A DNA stretch of 64,000 nt, from assembly GCA_009839505.1 (NCBI GenBank), contig VXPO01000096.1:1-64000 (forward strand). Direction: 5' to 3'. This stretch comes from Gammaproteobacteria bacterium (GTDB taxonomy: Bacteria > Pseudomonadota > Gammaproteobacteria > Pseudomonadales > Azotimanducaceae). This document shows positions 34,549 through 43,614 of this stretch, one piece after another. The translations under genes were made by a program, and so were the position numbers. The notes under the pieces were generated by a model. That model searched no databases. It saw nothing but the letters and a program-made list of their open reading frames with translations, and was not told where the DNA came from. Each line of letters starts with the position of its first letter. Positions within the stretch are counted from its first letter, which is position 1.

Positions 34549-37500
34549 GGCCCGCGGCTCTTAGGGAGATTTCGTTTCCTATCCCTAGGCGCCGACCTAT
34601 GCGCCACTGGACCTCGAGACCCCGCACATGGTCGCCGAATTGGTGAAGGACACCGAATCGTGTGCCGACGTCGGAACGTCCGACGTCGAATTCCATGAAC
34701 GGCGTCGCCATGCCGCGCCGCAAGGCGATCCCGTAGCCGAGCCGGCTTGCCGAGATCCCGTTCGGCTTCGCCTCCGACGACCTCCCCGACCACAAAGTTC
34801 GCGTTGCAGAGCGGTTCACTAGAGCGTCAACGCCGCTCGTCGCCCCCCGCCGCCATGTCAATGCGCCCTGCCATCCCGTCCCGTCCGTGCGGGGCAGGAG
34901 CGACAAGCCCGCGTTCGCGCTCAGCTCCGCGGCATGTTCTGCGGAATGCGCCACAAGTGTGCGGATCTCGGCATCGATGGCCAAGCGGCGCGGTAGGTTT
35001 CTGAAGCGTAGGCCTGCAGCCAGTTCCAGGCCCGCTCCGGTCGCCCCGTCGCCCCAATCTCCGCGTGCGAACCCCCGCACGAAGCTCGACAGCGAGCACT
35101 CGCAGCCCTGCGGGACGATGCCGGCCGCCTCCAACCCGAGCCTGGCCTGACCCACGGTGACCGATCGGTCACCGAGCGGCCCCAGAACATCGCCGGTCGT
35201 TGCCGCCAGCACGCCAACCTCTTCCACGACCGACACCTCGACCACCCGCCCGCCAGCGAACGGGTGTCGGCCGCCCGCGGCCGCCAGGCGCATGGACAGA
35301 TCCGTGTCGCGTCGGAGTCCGGTCGCGCAGCGTTCCACGGAAACGTCGCCGTGGCCGGCACCGAGGGCCGCCCAGGCCCAGCCGTTGCCGACCTGCCGTC
35401 CCGCGTACGGATGTACGCTCGTGAACTGGGCATCGACCATGCCCTCGCCCATACCGGTCCCGCCACAGGCCTCTGCGGAGCGCATGAAGCGGTAGTCCGC
35501 CTCGGCCCTGCTGCGCGCCACCGAGACGCCGGCCAACCAGTCGCCCACGCGGACGTCGGCACCCAGTTGCACCGTTTCGAGACCGCCGTCGTGGGAACTT
35601 CGGCCACTGCCCGAGTCGAAACTCTGCCGGTCGCCCCGTCCCCAGACGGACCACGACGGACCGGTCGAGCCGGACTGCCCGGAGTCCAGTGAGAACGAGA
35701 CGGGAACGCTGCTTCCACGGGGGATCTGGTTCTGCGCGTTGAACCTGTGGGTCCCGGCGATCCGGGACCCGATGAGTGGATTCCACTCAAGGGATCGGCT
35801 GCGATGCGTTGGCGGTCCGGACCGCCGGATTCCAGTGACTCTGCCGAGGTCCGCCACCTCCGATGCTCGGCCGTGCGGAGCAGCCGGGGCGTCGCCTTGC
35901 GTTTGCGGGGCGGGCCGCTCGGTGAAGCGGGCCTGCACCGTTCCGGTCACGCTGCTCAGGAATCCCCGCGCGATGGACGCGAGCACCCAGTCCACCGCTT
36001 CAAGCTCCGCGGCGTCCGTGACGACGCGCACCCCCAGGGAGCTCTCGACCGACCCCGAGTCGTTGGCCGTAGTCACCGTCACGGATGCCTCGCCCTCGGC
36101 CACCGCGACTACGGTAAGCCGACTTCCGTGAACCGCGACCGTCGCGACCTCCGGTGCCGACGAGACCGCGGAATACCGTAGTTCGTCTCCGCGGAAGTGG
36201 CCCGCAAGGTCCACTTCGTACGCTGCTCCCCCGACGCAGAGCATCGCCGGTGGCAACTGTCCCACGATGCTCGGCGGCGCGAGATCGTCATCGCGGATGG
36301 TGCCCGTGGCGGACGCTTGCGCCGCCGTGGCGTTGACGAGCGCCGATAGCGACAGTTCGAAAGTCTCCTGGTCTGCCTCGTGCACTTCGTCGTCCAGGAT
36401 CGCCACGCGGATCGTCTGCGACACCTCGCCGGGGAGGAACACCACGGTGCCTGCCGCCGCCGTGTAGTCGCTGCCCGCCGTCGCGGAGTCGTCGGCCGTT
36501 GCGTAGGCGGCCGACACTTCGACTCCGCTCGGCGCGCTCAGCGTAACTGCGAACTCCAGCGCCCCCACGTCCTCGTTCCCCGCCGCATCCTCCACCGTCA
36601 GCGCCGGCGGTTCGTCGTCGTCCCGGATCGTACCGACGGCCGAGACGGTGCCGAGGGTCGCTGCCCCTTGCACGTCGGAAAGAACCACCGCGAACACTTC
36701 GTCCGGCTCGTCCAGGTCGTCGTCGACAACGGCTACTTGGATCGTCCCTGTCACATCACCCGGTGTGAACGTCAACGTCCCCGCCGAGATCTCGTAGTCG
36801 CCGCCCGCCGCGGCCACCGCGTCAACGGACATAGCCGGGTCCGCCGTCGCGTAACCCACCGTCACTTCCGAGCGACTTGGGCCGTCCAATGTCACCTCGA
36901 ACCGTACTTCGCCCGCGCTCTCGTCCGCCTCCGCGTCGGCGATGGAGAGGACGCGTATCGCCATCTCGTCGTCATCGGCCAGAACCATTGAGGTCGGCGA
37001 GACCGGCAGGTCCGATTCGCCCGTCAGCGTTAGCGTCTCGTTCGCTTCGTCCTCGTCATCGTCCTCGGGAGTTATCACGAACGTGCCTGTGCCGTTCGGG
37101 GCGTTGGCCTCGATGGTGATTCGGAAGTCCGGGATGGAGGCGAAATCCACCACGTCCGGGTCGCCGCTACCCTCCACCGACACGGCTACGGTCGTTGCCT
37201 CCTGCCGCAGACCCCGGTCCAGCGACGCCGTCACCGCCACCGTCACCGGGCCCTCGCCCTCGGAGACCCACGCCGGATCGACCGACAGCAGGACACGCTC
37301 CGGCATTTCGTCGTCGTCCAGCAGTTCCATGGTCGCCGGCGTCACCGGCAGGTCGGACTCGCCCGACACCGTCAGCAACTCGTCCGCCTCCACGACCAGG
37401 TCGTCTACCGGCGTGATGGTGAACGTCGCTGTGCCGTCCGACGCGCCTCCCGGAATCACGATCTCAAAGTCCGGCACAGGGAGGAAGTCAACCGCGTCCG

Positions 37501-40192
37501 GGTCGCCGCGACCGGCCACCGACACGGTGATCCGGGTGTTCTCCGCCCGCCCGCCCTTGTCGAGGGCGGCGGTCACGGTCACGCGGATCTCGCCGTCGCC
37601 TTCGGAGGCCCGGGGCGGATCGACTGCTAGGAACAGCAGGATGCGCGTAGACACCTCGTCATCGTCCGCCAGCGTGACCGTCGCCGGAGTCACCGACAGA
37701 TCGGACATGCCTGCTATCGTCAACTCCTCGTCCGTCTCCACGGTCGTGTCGTCCTCCGGCTCGAGCGTGAACGTCCCCATGCCGCTCGCCTCGTAGGCGG
37801 CAATGGTGATCGCAAAGTCCGGAACCGCAGCGAAGTCCGCCGCGCCTCCATCCCCGCTCCCCGATACCGACACCGCGATCGAAGTCGCCTGTTGCCTCAG
37901 TGCCCGGTCCAGGGTCGCCGTCACCGTCACCGGGGTCGGGCCGTCGCCCTCGGAGACCCGGTCAGGATGGGCGGACAACAGAATCCGGGTCGACGGCTCG
38001 TCGTCGTCGGCCAGGCGCACTGTCGTCGACTCGACGGGCAGGTCGGACTGCCCCGTCACCGTCAGCGTCTCGTCCATCTCAACCGTCGCGTCGTCCAACG
38101 GCTCCAGCGTGAACGTCCCGGTTCCGCTTGTCGCACCGGCGGCGACCGCGACCGTAAAGTCGGCAACCGGTCGAAAGTCAACCGCCAGCGGGTCGCCGCT
38201 GCCAGCTACGGACACGGTTACCACCGATTGCACTTCCCGCACCGCACCGTTCAGAGACGAGGTCACCCTCACCGTTACGGCACCGGCCCCCTCGGAAACC
38301 ACCGGTGGCGACACGGAAAGAACAATGCTGTCCGATGCGACGTCGTTGTCCGTGATCGTGACCGAAGTGGCCGACACCGGGAGATCGGCACTGCCCGACA
38401 CCGACAGCGTCTCGGCCACCTCCTGCACATCGTCGTCGACCGGAACAAGGTTGAACGACCCCCGGCCGCTGGTGGCCCCCGCCGCGATCGACATCACGAA
38501 GTCGGGCACGGCCCTGAAGTCCACCGTGTCAGGGTCGCCGCTGCCCGCCACCGAAACCGTAACCGTGGTCTCCTCCACGCGTGCACCTGCGTCCAATGTC
38601 GCGGTCACTTCCACCGGCGTCGTCCCCGCACCTTCCGTCACCGTCGCCGGCACGGCCGACAGGACGATCTCCGTCGACGTCTGATCGTCGTCCGTCAGCG
38701 TCACCGATGTCGGCGTCACCGACAGGTCCGAGGTGCCGTCGATGTGGAGACGCTCGTCCCGCTCGTCGACATCGTCGTCCTCCGGGGTCACGGTGAACGC
38801 TCGCGTTCCCGCAGTCGCGCCGGCCGCGATGGTGATCTCGAAGCCCGTCTCCGTCGCAACATAGTCCACGGCATCCCGCCTACCGCTGTCCGTCACCGAC
38901 ACGCTGACCGTCGTATCCGCTGTGCGGGCGCTGGCGTCCAGCGTCGCCGTAACGGCTATGGTCCTGGCGCCATCGCGCTCCGAGATCCTGCCCGGACTCG
39001 CCGAGAGGATGACCGCCTCGGAACTGTCGTCGTCGTCCACCAGCTCGATCATGTCGGCCGTCACGGGGAGGTCGGCGTTTCCGCTGACGGTGACCGTCTC
39101 GTCCAACTCATCCACGCGGTCATCGACCGGTTCTAGTGTGAAGGTTCCCACGCCACTCGTGTCACCCGCCGCGATCGTGATGGTGAAGTTCCCCACCTCG
39201 ACGAAGTCCACGGCGCCGGCGTTGCCGCTCGCTGACACCGAAACCGTCACCGTCGTGTCTCGTGTCCGGGCGCTCGCGTCGAGCGTCGCCGTGACCTTCA
39301 CATCGGTCCCGCCGTCGCCTTCCGACACCCGCGGCGGTTCGGCGGTGAGCAGGATGTTTGTCGAGGTCGGGTCGTTGTCGATGATGGTCATCGTGCCCTC
39401 GCGGGTGGCGCGTCTAACGCCTGCGAGACCCGTTATCCTCAGTGTGTACGTCTCGTCCGGCTCGTCGACCGCGTCGTCGACGATGGGGTGCATTCGGTAG
39501 ACACCGGTCAGTATTTCGCCCGGTTCCAGGTCGGGAACGTGCGTTCCGCTACGGTCGCGCGGCGAATAGTCCTCGGGCGCGGTCGCCGTTCCGTCCACCG
39601 TCTTCGCGCGGAACCTGATCGGCCACGTCACGCCCTCGCTGAGGTCTATGAAATGCAGTATTTCTCGTTTCGACTCGTTGGCCCTCGCGTTGCGAACCGT
39701 CATCGTGACCCCATCCTCGTCGAGGATCGTGACGTGGATGTAGTCGAGCGGGAGCCGTTGCTCGTCGCTCTTGTCGTGAAGTTCGATCGTGAAGGTCTCG
39801 CGGTCTTCGTCCATCAGGTCGTTGATGAGCGGGATGTCGATCCGTTGTTCGGTGGTGTTGGGTGCGAAGGAGACCAGCCGGTTGATGGCGTGGTAGTCCG
39901 CGCCCGCTAGCGCCGAAATGTCGCTGGAGCGAAGGCGCGCCGTCACTTGGGTGGAGGTCGCGCTGCCGAGCGATAGGGTGGCTTCGAGCGCCAAGTGCTC
40001 CGGCCCCGACACGCAAAGTACCTCGGCACCGGCCGGAGCGTCCGGCCAGCACGTGTTGGCCGCTGCCACTGCTTGTGGCTGGAGTTGATACACGGGTACG
40101 AAGACGACTTCCGAATCACCCCTGGCCGTTGCCGTAGCCGCGAGCGCGATGGCGAACAGCACAGCGCAAGCATGCCTGGGAGATGCGAACAT
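34541..40192 (-). CDS. Giant Calx-beta repeat surface protein with C-terminal autotransporter-like barrel
   Basis: A protein of about 1883 residues. It has a signal peptide (FASPRHACAVLFAIALAATA) and two divergent N-terminal Calx-beta domains. Seven units of about 100 residues follow, each with V-T-A-T-L-D, SGDPDxVDF, ITIAAGATSGTGTFTL and SDLPVT..V.L.DDD landmarks. Next come two canonical Calx-beta domains (ESAGEVRFEVTL; VGALEFAVTL) and an Ig-like cap (ELRYSAVSSAPEVATVAVHG). The last about 280 residues form strands ending RAAGRF, resembling an autotransporter barrel. The Asp-rich DDD loops are likely Ca2+ sites. Function is probably adhesion. The ATG at 40192 is set by the signal peptide; the open frame extends 50 codons further upstream without one. 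Confidence 0.85.
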   Translation of the reverse strand: MFASPRHACAVLFAIALAATATARGDSEVVFVPVYQLQPQAVAAANTCWPDAPAGAEVLCVSGPEHLALEATLSLGSATSTQVTARLRSSDISALAGADYHAINRLVSFAPNTTEQRIDIPLINDLMDEDRETFTIELHDKSDEQRLPLDYIHVTILDEDGVTMTVRNARANESKREILHFIDLSEGVTWPIRFRAKTVDGTATAPEDYSPRDRSGTHVPDLEPGEILTGVYRMHPIVDDAVDEPDETYTLRITGLAGVRRATREGTMTIIDNDPTSTNILLTAEPPRVSEGDGGTDVKVTATLDASARTRDTTVTVSVSASGNAGAVDFVEVGNFTITIAAGDTSGVGTFTLEPVDDRVDELDETVTVSGNADLPVTADMIELVDDDDSSEAVILSASPGRISERDGARTIAVTATLDASARTADTTVSVSVTDSGRRDAVDYVATETGFEITIAAGATAGTRAFTVTPEDDDVDERDERLHIDGTSDLSVTPTSVTLTDDDQTSTEIVLSAVPATVTEGAGTTPVEVTATLDAGARVEETTVTVSVAGSGDPDTVDFRAVPDFVMSIAAGATSGRGSFNLVPVDDDVQEVAETLSVSGSADLPVSATSVTITDNDVASDSIVLSVSPPVVSEGAGAVTVRVTSSLNGAVREVQSVVTVSVAGSGDPLAVDFRPVADFTVAVAAGATSGTGTFTLEPLDDATVEMDETLTVTGQSDLPVESTTVRLADDDEPSTRILLSAHPDRVSEGDGPTPVTVTATLDRALRQQATSIAVSVSGSGDGGAADFAAVPDFAITIAAYEASGMGTFTLEPEDDTTVETDEELTIAGMSDLSVTPATVTLADDDEVSTRILLFLAVDPPRASEGDGEIRVTVTAALDKGGRAENTRITVSVAGRGDPDAVDFLPVPDFEIVIPGGASDGTATFTITPVDDLVVEADELLTVSGESDLPVTPATMELLDDDEMPERVLLSVDPAWVSEGEGPVTVAVTASLDRGLRQEATTVAVSVEGSGDPDVVDFASIPDFRITIEANAPNGTGTFVITPEDDDEDEANETLTLTGESDLPVSPTSMVLADDDEMAIRVLSIADAEADESAGEVRFEVTLDGPSRSEVTVGYATADPAMSVDAVAAAGGDYEISAGTLTFTPGDVTGTIQVAVVDDDLDEPDEVFAVVLSDVQGAATLGTVSAVGTIRDDDEPPALTVEDAAGNEDVGALEFAVTLSAPSGVEVSAAYATADDSATAGSDYTAAAGTVVFLPGEVSQTIRVAILDDEVHEADQETFELSLSALVNATAAQASATGTIRDDDLAPPSIVGQLPPAMLCVGGAAYEVDLAGHFRGDELRYSAVSSAPEVATVAVHGSRLTVVAVAEGEASVTVTTANDSGSVESSLGVRVVTDAAELEAVDWVLASIARGFLSSVTGTVQARFTERPAPQTQGDAPAAPHGRASEVADLGRVTGIRRSGPPTHRSRSLEWNPLIGSRIAGTHRFNAQNQIPRGSSVPVSFSLDSGQSGSTGPSWSVWGRGDRQSFDSGSGRSSHDGGLETVQLGADVRVGDWLAGVSVARSRAEADYRFMRSAEACGGTGMGEGMVDAQFTSVHPYAGRQVGNGWAWAALGAGHGDVSVERCATGLRRDTDLSMRLAAAGGRHPFAGGRVVEVSVVEEVGVLAATTGDVLGPLGDRSVTVGQARLGLEAAGIVPQGCECSLSSFVRGFARGDWGDGATGAGLELAAGLRFRNLPRRLAIDAEIRTLVAHSAEHAAELSANAGLSLLPRTDGTGWQGALTWRRGATSGVDALVNRSATRTLWSGRSSEAKPNGISASRLGYGIALRRGMATPFMEFDVGRSDVGTRFGVLHQFGDHVRGLEVQWRIGRRLGIGNEISLRAAGRF

Positions 40193-40395
40193 GGCCTTGG
40201 ATTGTGGCAAGGGGTGCCGCGACGGCGCGTCCCCAACATTGGGGTGACTTGAGCGCGCCTCGTGCCGCGCAACCCGACGAGGCGCTGTCCGGCGGAGACG
40301 GGCTGACCGGCGCGCTCGGCGATGGCGCCGGCAACGCCCCACGGTTTGGAAGAACGCGCGACACCGGCGGGTGACGACTGATTGTTGGGTTAGTT

Positions 40396-40466
40396 TCCTT
40401 CCCCCTGCCGGACAATCCCCTCCGCAAGCATCCCCCCGACCTCGGCGTCGGTGAAACCGATCTCGA
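40396..40466 (-). pseudogene. Duplicated 3-prime end of a CaiB-type CoA-transferase gene (left boundary repeat)
   Basis: About 71 bases nearly identical (five or six mismatches) and in the same orientation as the last codons of the CoA-transferase gene at 43618-43691. Read on the minus strand it encodes IGFTDAEVGGMLAEGIVRQG, against IGFTDAEVEGMLAEGIARQR in the intact gene. Nothing else of the gene is present. Together with the intact copy it brackets the 3.2-kb accessory segment. Confidence 0.75.
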
Positions 40467-40494
40467 TCCTCGTGTCTCTGTGGTCGAGTGGTAC

Positions 40495-42120
40495 CTAGGA
40501 CGAGAGCCCCGACGATTGGTCAGCGACGCTGCTTCCCATGCGTATAGCCGAGTCCGAGCAGTAGTTGGAATTCATCGGAAACACGTCCGGAACAGCCGCG
40601 AACTGAGGTCGCAGCGCCGGTTCGATCACCTCCCCATGCCGGCTGACGAACACGAAGCCATCGTCCTCGACCGTGATGTGGAAGGCACCGTGGTGCAGCA
40701 GCCGGTGATGCGCGCTGCACAGCAGCACCAGGTTGTCCAACCGCGTCTCGCCGCCGTCAATCCAGTGCTCGACGTGGTGCGCTTCGACGTACCTCTGATG
40801 CGGACAGCCGGGGAAGCGGCAGCGGTTGTGGTCGCGCAACTTCAGCGCTCGAAGCAGCCGCGCGGGGACGATGCGCTGCCGGCGTTCGTAGTTCAGCAGG
40901 TTGCCCTGCGCATCCTGGATAAACTCCGAGACGTCGGCGTCGCAGGCGACTTGGCGCGCGTCCTCTTCGTCGATGCCCCAGTCCGGGTCGACATGGTAGC
41001 GGGCACCGCCTACTGACGCCCGTTTGGCGAGTTCGTTGCGCCCGATGGTGAGCACCACCTCGTAGCGCTGACCGGTGCGCCGTTCCCGGCGGCTTGGGCC
41101 CTTCGCCAGGTAGTGCTCGGCCATGTCCACCAGCGCATCGGCGTAGCGTTGGCCGGTGGTCGAGAGTTCGAACACCAACGAGGCCGGTAGGTCATCCGCC
41201 CCTGCGGACAGGTCGCCGGCAACATTCCCGGTTGCACACTCGGTTTCAGCGGAAACGTCGCCGAGACCGTCGGCGAGCATGGTGGGCCGGGTGATCGCGG
41301 CGTCGTCGCGGTTCTGCCCATCCCCCGCAGACGCGACCTCTCCCGAAGCGTTCGCCCTGTCGTTCGCGACCGGTTCCGGCGCCGTCGGCTCGGCAACGGT
41401 TTCGGCATCCGCCGCCACGGCAACGGCACCGTAGTCCTCCGCCAGCAGCGACTGGTAGTGTGCCTCCCGTTCGTCCGTCCGGGCATCGACAACCTTCTGC
41501 AGCGCCTCGATCAGGAGCGCGCCCCGCTCCGCCGGCACCGCTGCGGTGACCACCAACATGCCGTCCTCGTAGCGCCAACTCAAACCGCGCCGCTCCTCGC
41601 TGCGGATCCGTTCCCCGTCGTCCCCGTCGTCCCCGTCAACACGTTCGTAGGTTCTGACCAGGCTCTCCAGTTGCGCCGCGCTGCTGCGCCCGGCGATCGC
41701 TAGCAACGTCGTCTCGGTCTCCCGCGTGGCCACCCGGGTGATGGCGCGCACCTTCGAGTAGCTCAGAATCCCGTCGCGGAACGCCGCGTCGATGCGCGGC
41801 AACCGTTCGAGCGCCCGACCGATGCGGATGCGCTCCCGGGCGGCGCAGGGCCCGAGCCCGCAGCGATGGTCGAGCCAGTTGCCGAGATTGCAGTAGCCCC
41901 GTTCGGCCCAGCCGCGTCTGCGGTCCATGGCGGCGATGAGTTTGATGAACCGCCAGTCGGCGAGGTTGATGTGGGCGGCCATTTCCACAACGGTACAACG
42001 CAGTTCGGCGGGACCGTCGGGGATGAAGTCGAGTTCGGGGGCTTCTTCCAGGCCGGAATCGTCGGGGTCTTCGGGAATGAGCCCGGCGTATCGCCCGGTT
42101 TCTGCGGAGGCTAGCAACAT
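40495..42120 (-). CDS. DUF222 / HNH endonuclease (13E12 repeat family) protein
   Basis: A 541-residue protein with an N-terminal DUF222 domain (IALADWRF-like HINLADWRFIKLIAAMDRRR; LSYSKVRAITRVATRETE) and a C-terminal HNH nuclease. The HNH motif reads CRFPGCPHQRYVEAHHVEHW, then NLVLLCSAHHRLLHHG, with paired zinc Cys and catalytic His. A linker of about 70 residues (residues 225-310) is low-complexity Ala/Glu/Asp-rich. Such proteins are abundant in actinobacteria as 13E12 (REP13E12) repeat elements and are thought to be mobile. A GTG at 42132 is an alternative start. It lies in a segment flanked by direct repeats. Confidence 0.85.
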   Translation of the reverse strand: MLLASAETGRYAGLIPEDPDDSGLEEAPELDFIPDGPAELRCTVVEMAAHINLADWRFIKLIAAMDRRRGWAERGYCNLGNWLDHRCGLGPCAARERIRIGRALERLPRIDAAFRDGILSYSKVRAITRVATRETETTLLAIAGRSSAAQLESLVRTYERVDGDDGDDGERIRSEERRGLSWRYEDGMLVVTAAVPAERGALLIEALQKVVDARTDEREAHYQSLLAEDYGAVAVAADAETVAEPTAPEPVANDRANASGEVASAGDGQNRDDAAITRPTMLADGLGDVSAETECATGNVAGDLSAGADDLPASLVFELSTTGQRYADALVDMAEHYLAKGPSRRERRTGQRYEVVLTIGRNELAKRASVGGARYHVDPDWGIDEEDARQVACDADVSEFIQDAQGNLLNYERRQRIVPARLLRALKLRDHNRCRFPGCPHQRYVEAHHVEHWIDGGETRLDNLVLLCSAHHRLLHHGAFHITVEDDGFVFVSRHGEVIEPALRPQFAAVPDVFPMNSNYCSDSAIRMGSSVADQSSGLSS

Positions 42121-42300
42121 CGTTGTGACCACCCATGCAAGTGACGCGATAGATACTGTATATAATATCAGTATATTTGGTGTTTGTCTTTGTTTTTATT
42201 TCAAAATGTAGTCCCAACAACGACGAGTATCGGGTTCGCGCGACAGCGTATTCCAATAAGAAGGTGAGCCTATACGGGCCGGACGCATAGGCGGGGAGGT
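42121..42300. promoter_or_regulatory. AT-rich upstream region of the DUF222-HNH gene
   Basis: Bases 42150-42210 are strikingly AT-rich for this genome (TACTGTATATAATATCAG, then TTTGTTTTTATTTCAAAATG). They contain TATAAT-like hexamers on both strands and a loose dyad ATACTG..CAGTAT. The stretch probably holds the promoter of the DUF222-HNH gene, but -35/-10 pairs could not be fixed. Nothing else is recognisable from 42200 to 42480 besides GC-rich sequence with two TTTTCCAC/TTTCCACGG-like motifs. Confidence 0.35.
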
Positions 42301-42480
42301 TGGTGGACGTTTGGCGTGGCGACGAGGCTCTGGCGGGGCCGGGGACCCTGGCCGAACCGTACGGCGTTCGTTTGCCGAGGAGCGTTTTCCACGGGCTTTC
42401 CACGGCCGCGATCCCCTCAGACAGTAAAGCGGCGGTGGGCAGGCGGTGGAAAACGCGGTGCCGGATCATGGATCGAGCAT

Positions 42481-42840
42481 TCACGCGACATCGGGCCAGG
42501 CGCCGATGGTGCGGAACAGCCGCGCGCGTTCGGCGTTGAGCGCCCGGGCGGCCTGCAGGTCGCTCAGGGCATGGGCCTCGGCGTCGAGTGCCGCGAAGGA
42601 GACGTCGGGCCGCAGGCATGCGTCGGCGCCGGGCAGGGAGCGCAGCTTGTCGTAGGGCGTGCGGACGTCCCGGGCCCGGTAGACGCGCTTGACGCGGTCG
42701 TTGGCACCGGTGCGCTCGGTGGCGAACAGGCACGGGCGGTGGCGGTTGAGGTACGGCGACAGCTGCTCCTGGACGAAGGCGCCGGTGCGTCTCTACGCGA
42801 CGCGTTGTCGGCGTGGAAGCCGATCGCCATCACGGGAGAG
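42481..42840 (-). pseudogene. Decayed integrase-core (DDE) transposase, 3-prime remnant
   Basis: In the minus-strand frame from 42792 down to the stop at 42481, about 104 codons read GAFVQEQLSPYLNRHRPCLF, then DVRTPYDKLRSLPGADACL and DLQAARALNAERARLFRTIG. This is the C-terminal region of integrase-core transposases that carry the LNxxLNFHRPCLF block. Immediately upstream, one frame off, lies MAIGFHADNAS, which resembles the catalytic HSDNGSE segment. The intervening about 40-50 codons are missing and a stop codon (42793-42795) sits at the junction. It is a dead IS fragment. Confidence 0.65.
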
Positions 42841-42875
42841 AGGGCCATCAGAAGCCAATCGATGTGGTCGACAGT

Positions 42876-43361
42876 TCACCTGGAGACGCGGGGTCGTTCA
42901 GTATCCTCCGGCCAGACCAACATACCAATCGTCCTGAAGTCGGATGTATCTAGTTCATCAGTCTCGTTGATCCAGTGGTAGTGCTCGCGATTGCGTTGCG
43001 CTTTCTCGAACCGCCAGAAATCCACCAGGAGATACACGGCGGCCTCTCTACGGCTCGCCTGGCGACGTGGCACGTACCCCACCGGCAACCAGTTCCACTC
43101 CTCCCAGTTGTCGTCGTATGAGCGTATCCAGAGCATCCAATAGTGCCTTCCCTTGTGGAGGTAGTAGGCATCAACGCGCACGTTCGCGGGGGACCAGGCC
43201 CATTCGACCTGTCCTAGGTACCTTGGTCTTGGCGGGCCGTTGGGCAGTTCCACTGAAGGCGGTTGCTCGCCATATCCAACCACGCTATCGAATGGCTCCG
43301 GACGCTCGCCAAGGTCGGTAACGGCGAAGACCCGCTGCTGGGGAAGCAGCGACGCCGACAT
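42876..43361 (-). CDS. Hypothetical protein, island-borne
   Basis: 161 residues from the ATG at 43361 (the frame stays open further upstream). Not recognised. It is rich in Trp and Tyr (QVEWAWSPANVRVDAYYLHK; WMLWIRSYDDNWEEWNWLPV) with a short basic patch (VPRRQASRREAA), soluble and without a signal peptide. The alternating aromatic/charged pattern looks like a small beta-rich protein, not random sequence. It lies between the transposase remnant and the CoA-transferase gene inside the segment flanked by direct repeats. Confidence 0.5.
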   Translation of the reverse strand: MSASLLPQQRVFAVTDLGERPEPFDSVVGYGEQPPSVELPNGPPRPRYLGQVEWAWSPANVRVDAYYLHKGRHYWMLWIRSYDDNWEEWNWLPVGYVPRRQASRREAAVYLLVDFWRFEKAQRNREHYHWINETDELDTSDFRTIGMLVWPEDTERPRVSR

Positions 43362-43614
43362 TGGGATTTGCGGCTTCGTCACCGCACTTGGTCTCCGTGT
43401 GCTGTGTCGACCGTCATTCTGACACACCGGAAGTTGGTGCAAGCCTGGCGGAGTCGATGGTGGTGAAAGAACAAGATGGGGAGGAGCGGGTTGGCGTGGC
43501 AGGTGACCGATTCTCATGGCGACTGGTTTTCCGGGGGGCCTAGGGACGTGCCGACCTACTGCACGACGCGGAGGAATACCGGTGACTTCCAGCCGGACGA
43601 CGCCTGATCGGTAA
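43362..43614. other. 253-base gap with no recognised feature
   Basis: The gap lies between the hypothetical gene and the stop of the CoA-transferase gene. No convincing reading frame, hairpin or promoter was found. The right boundary of the island (43618-43691) begins just after it. Confidence 0.4.

Noticed and set aside
35264-39910. Several long plus-strand open frames antisense to the Calx-beta gene (up to about 400 codons)
   Set aside because: They mirror the repetitive GC-rich gene, encode Arg/Ser/His-rich low-complexity sequence and have no ribosome sites or family motifs.
40478-40500. GTGGTCGAGTGGTACC as a possible tRNA fragment
   Set aside because: No cloverleaf or T-arm sequence can be built around it.
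41636-42733. Minus-strand frame of 365 codons spanning the DUF222 start region
   Set aside because: Overlaps both the DUF222 gene and the transposase remnant in the wrong frame, and its translation is Arg/Pro-rich without motifs.
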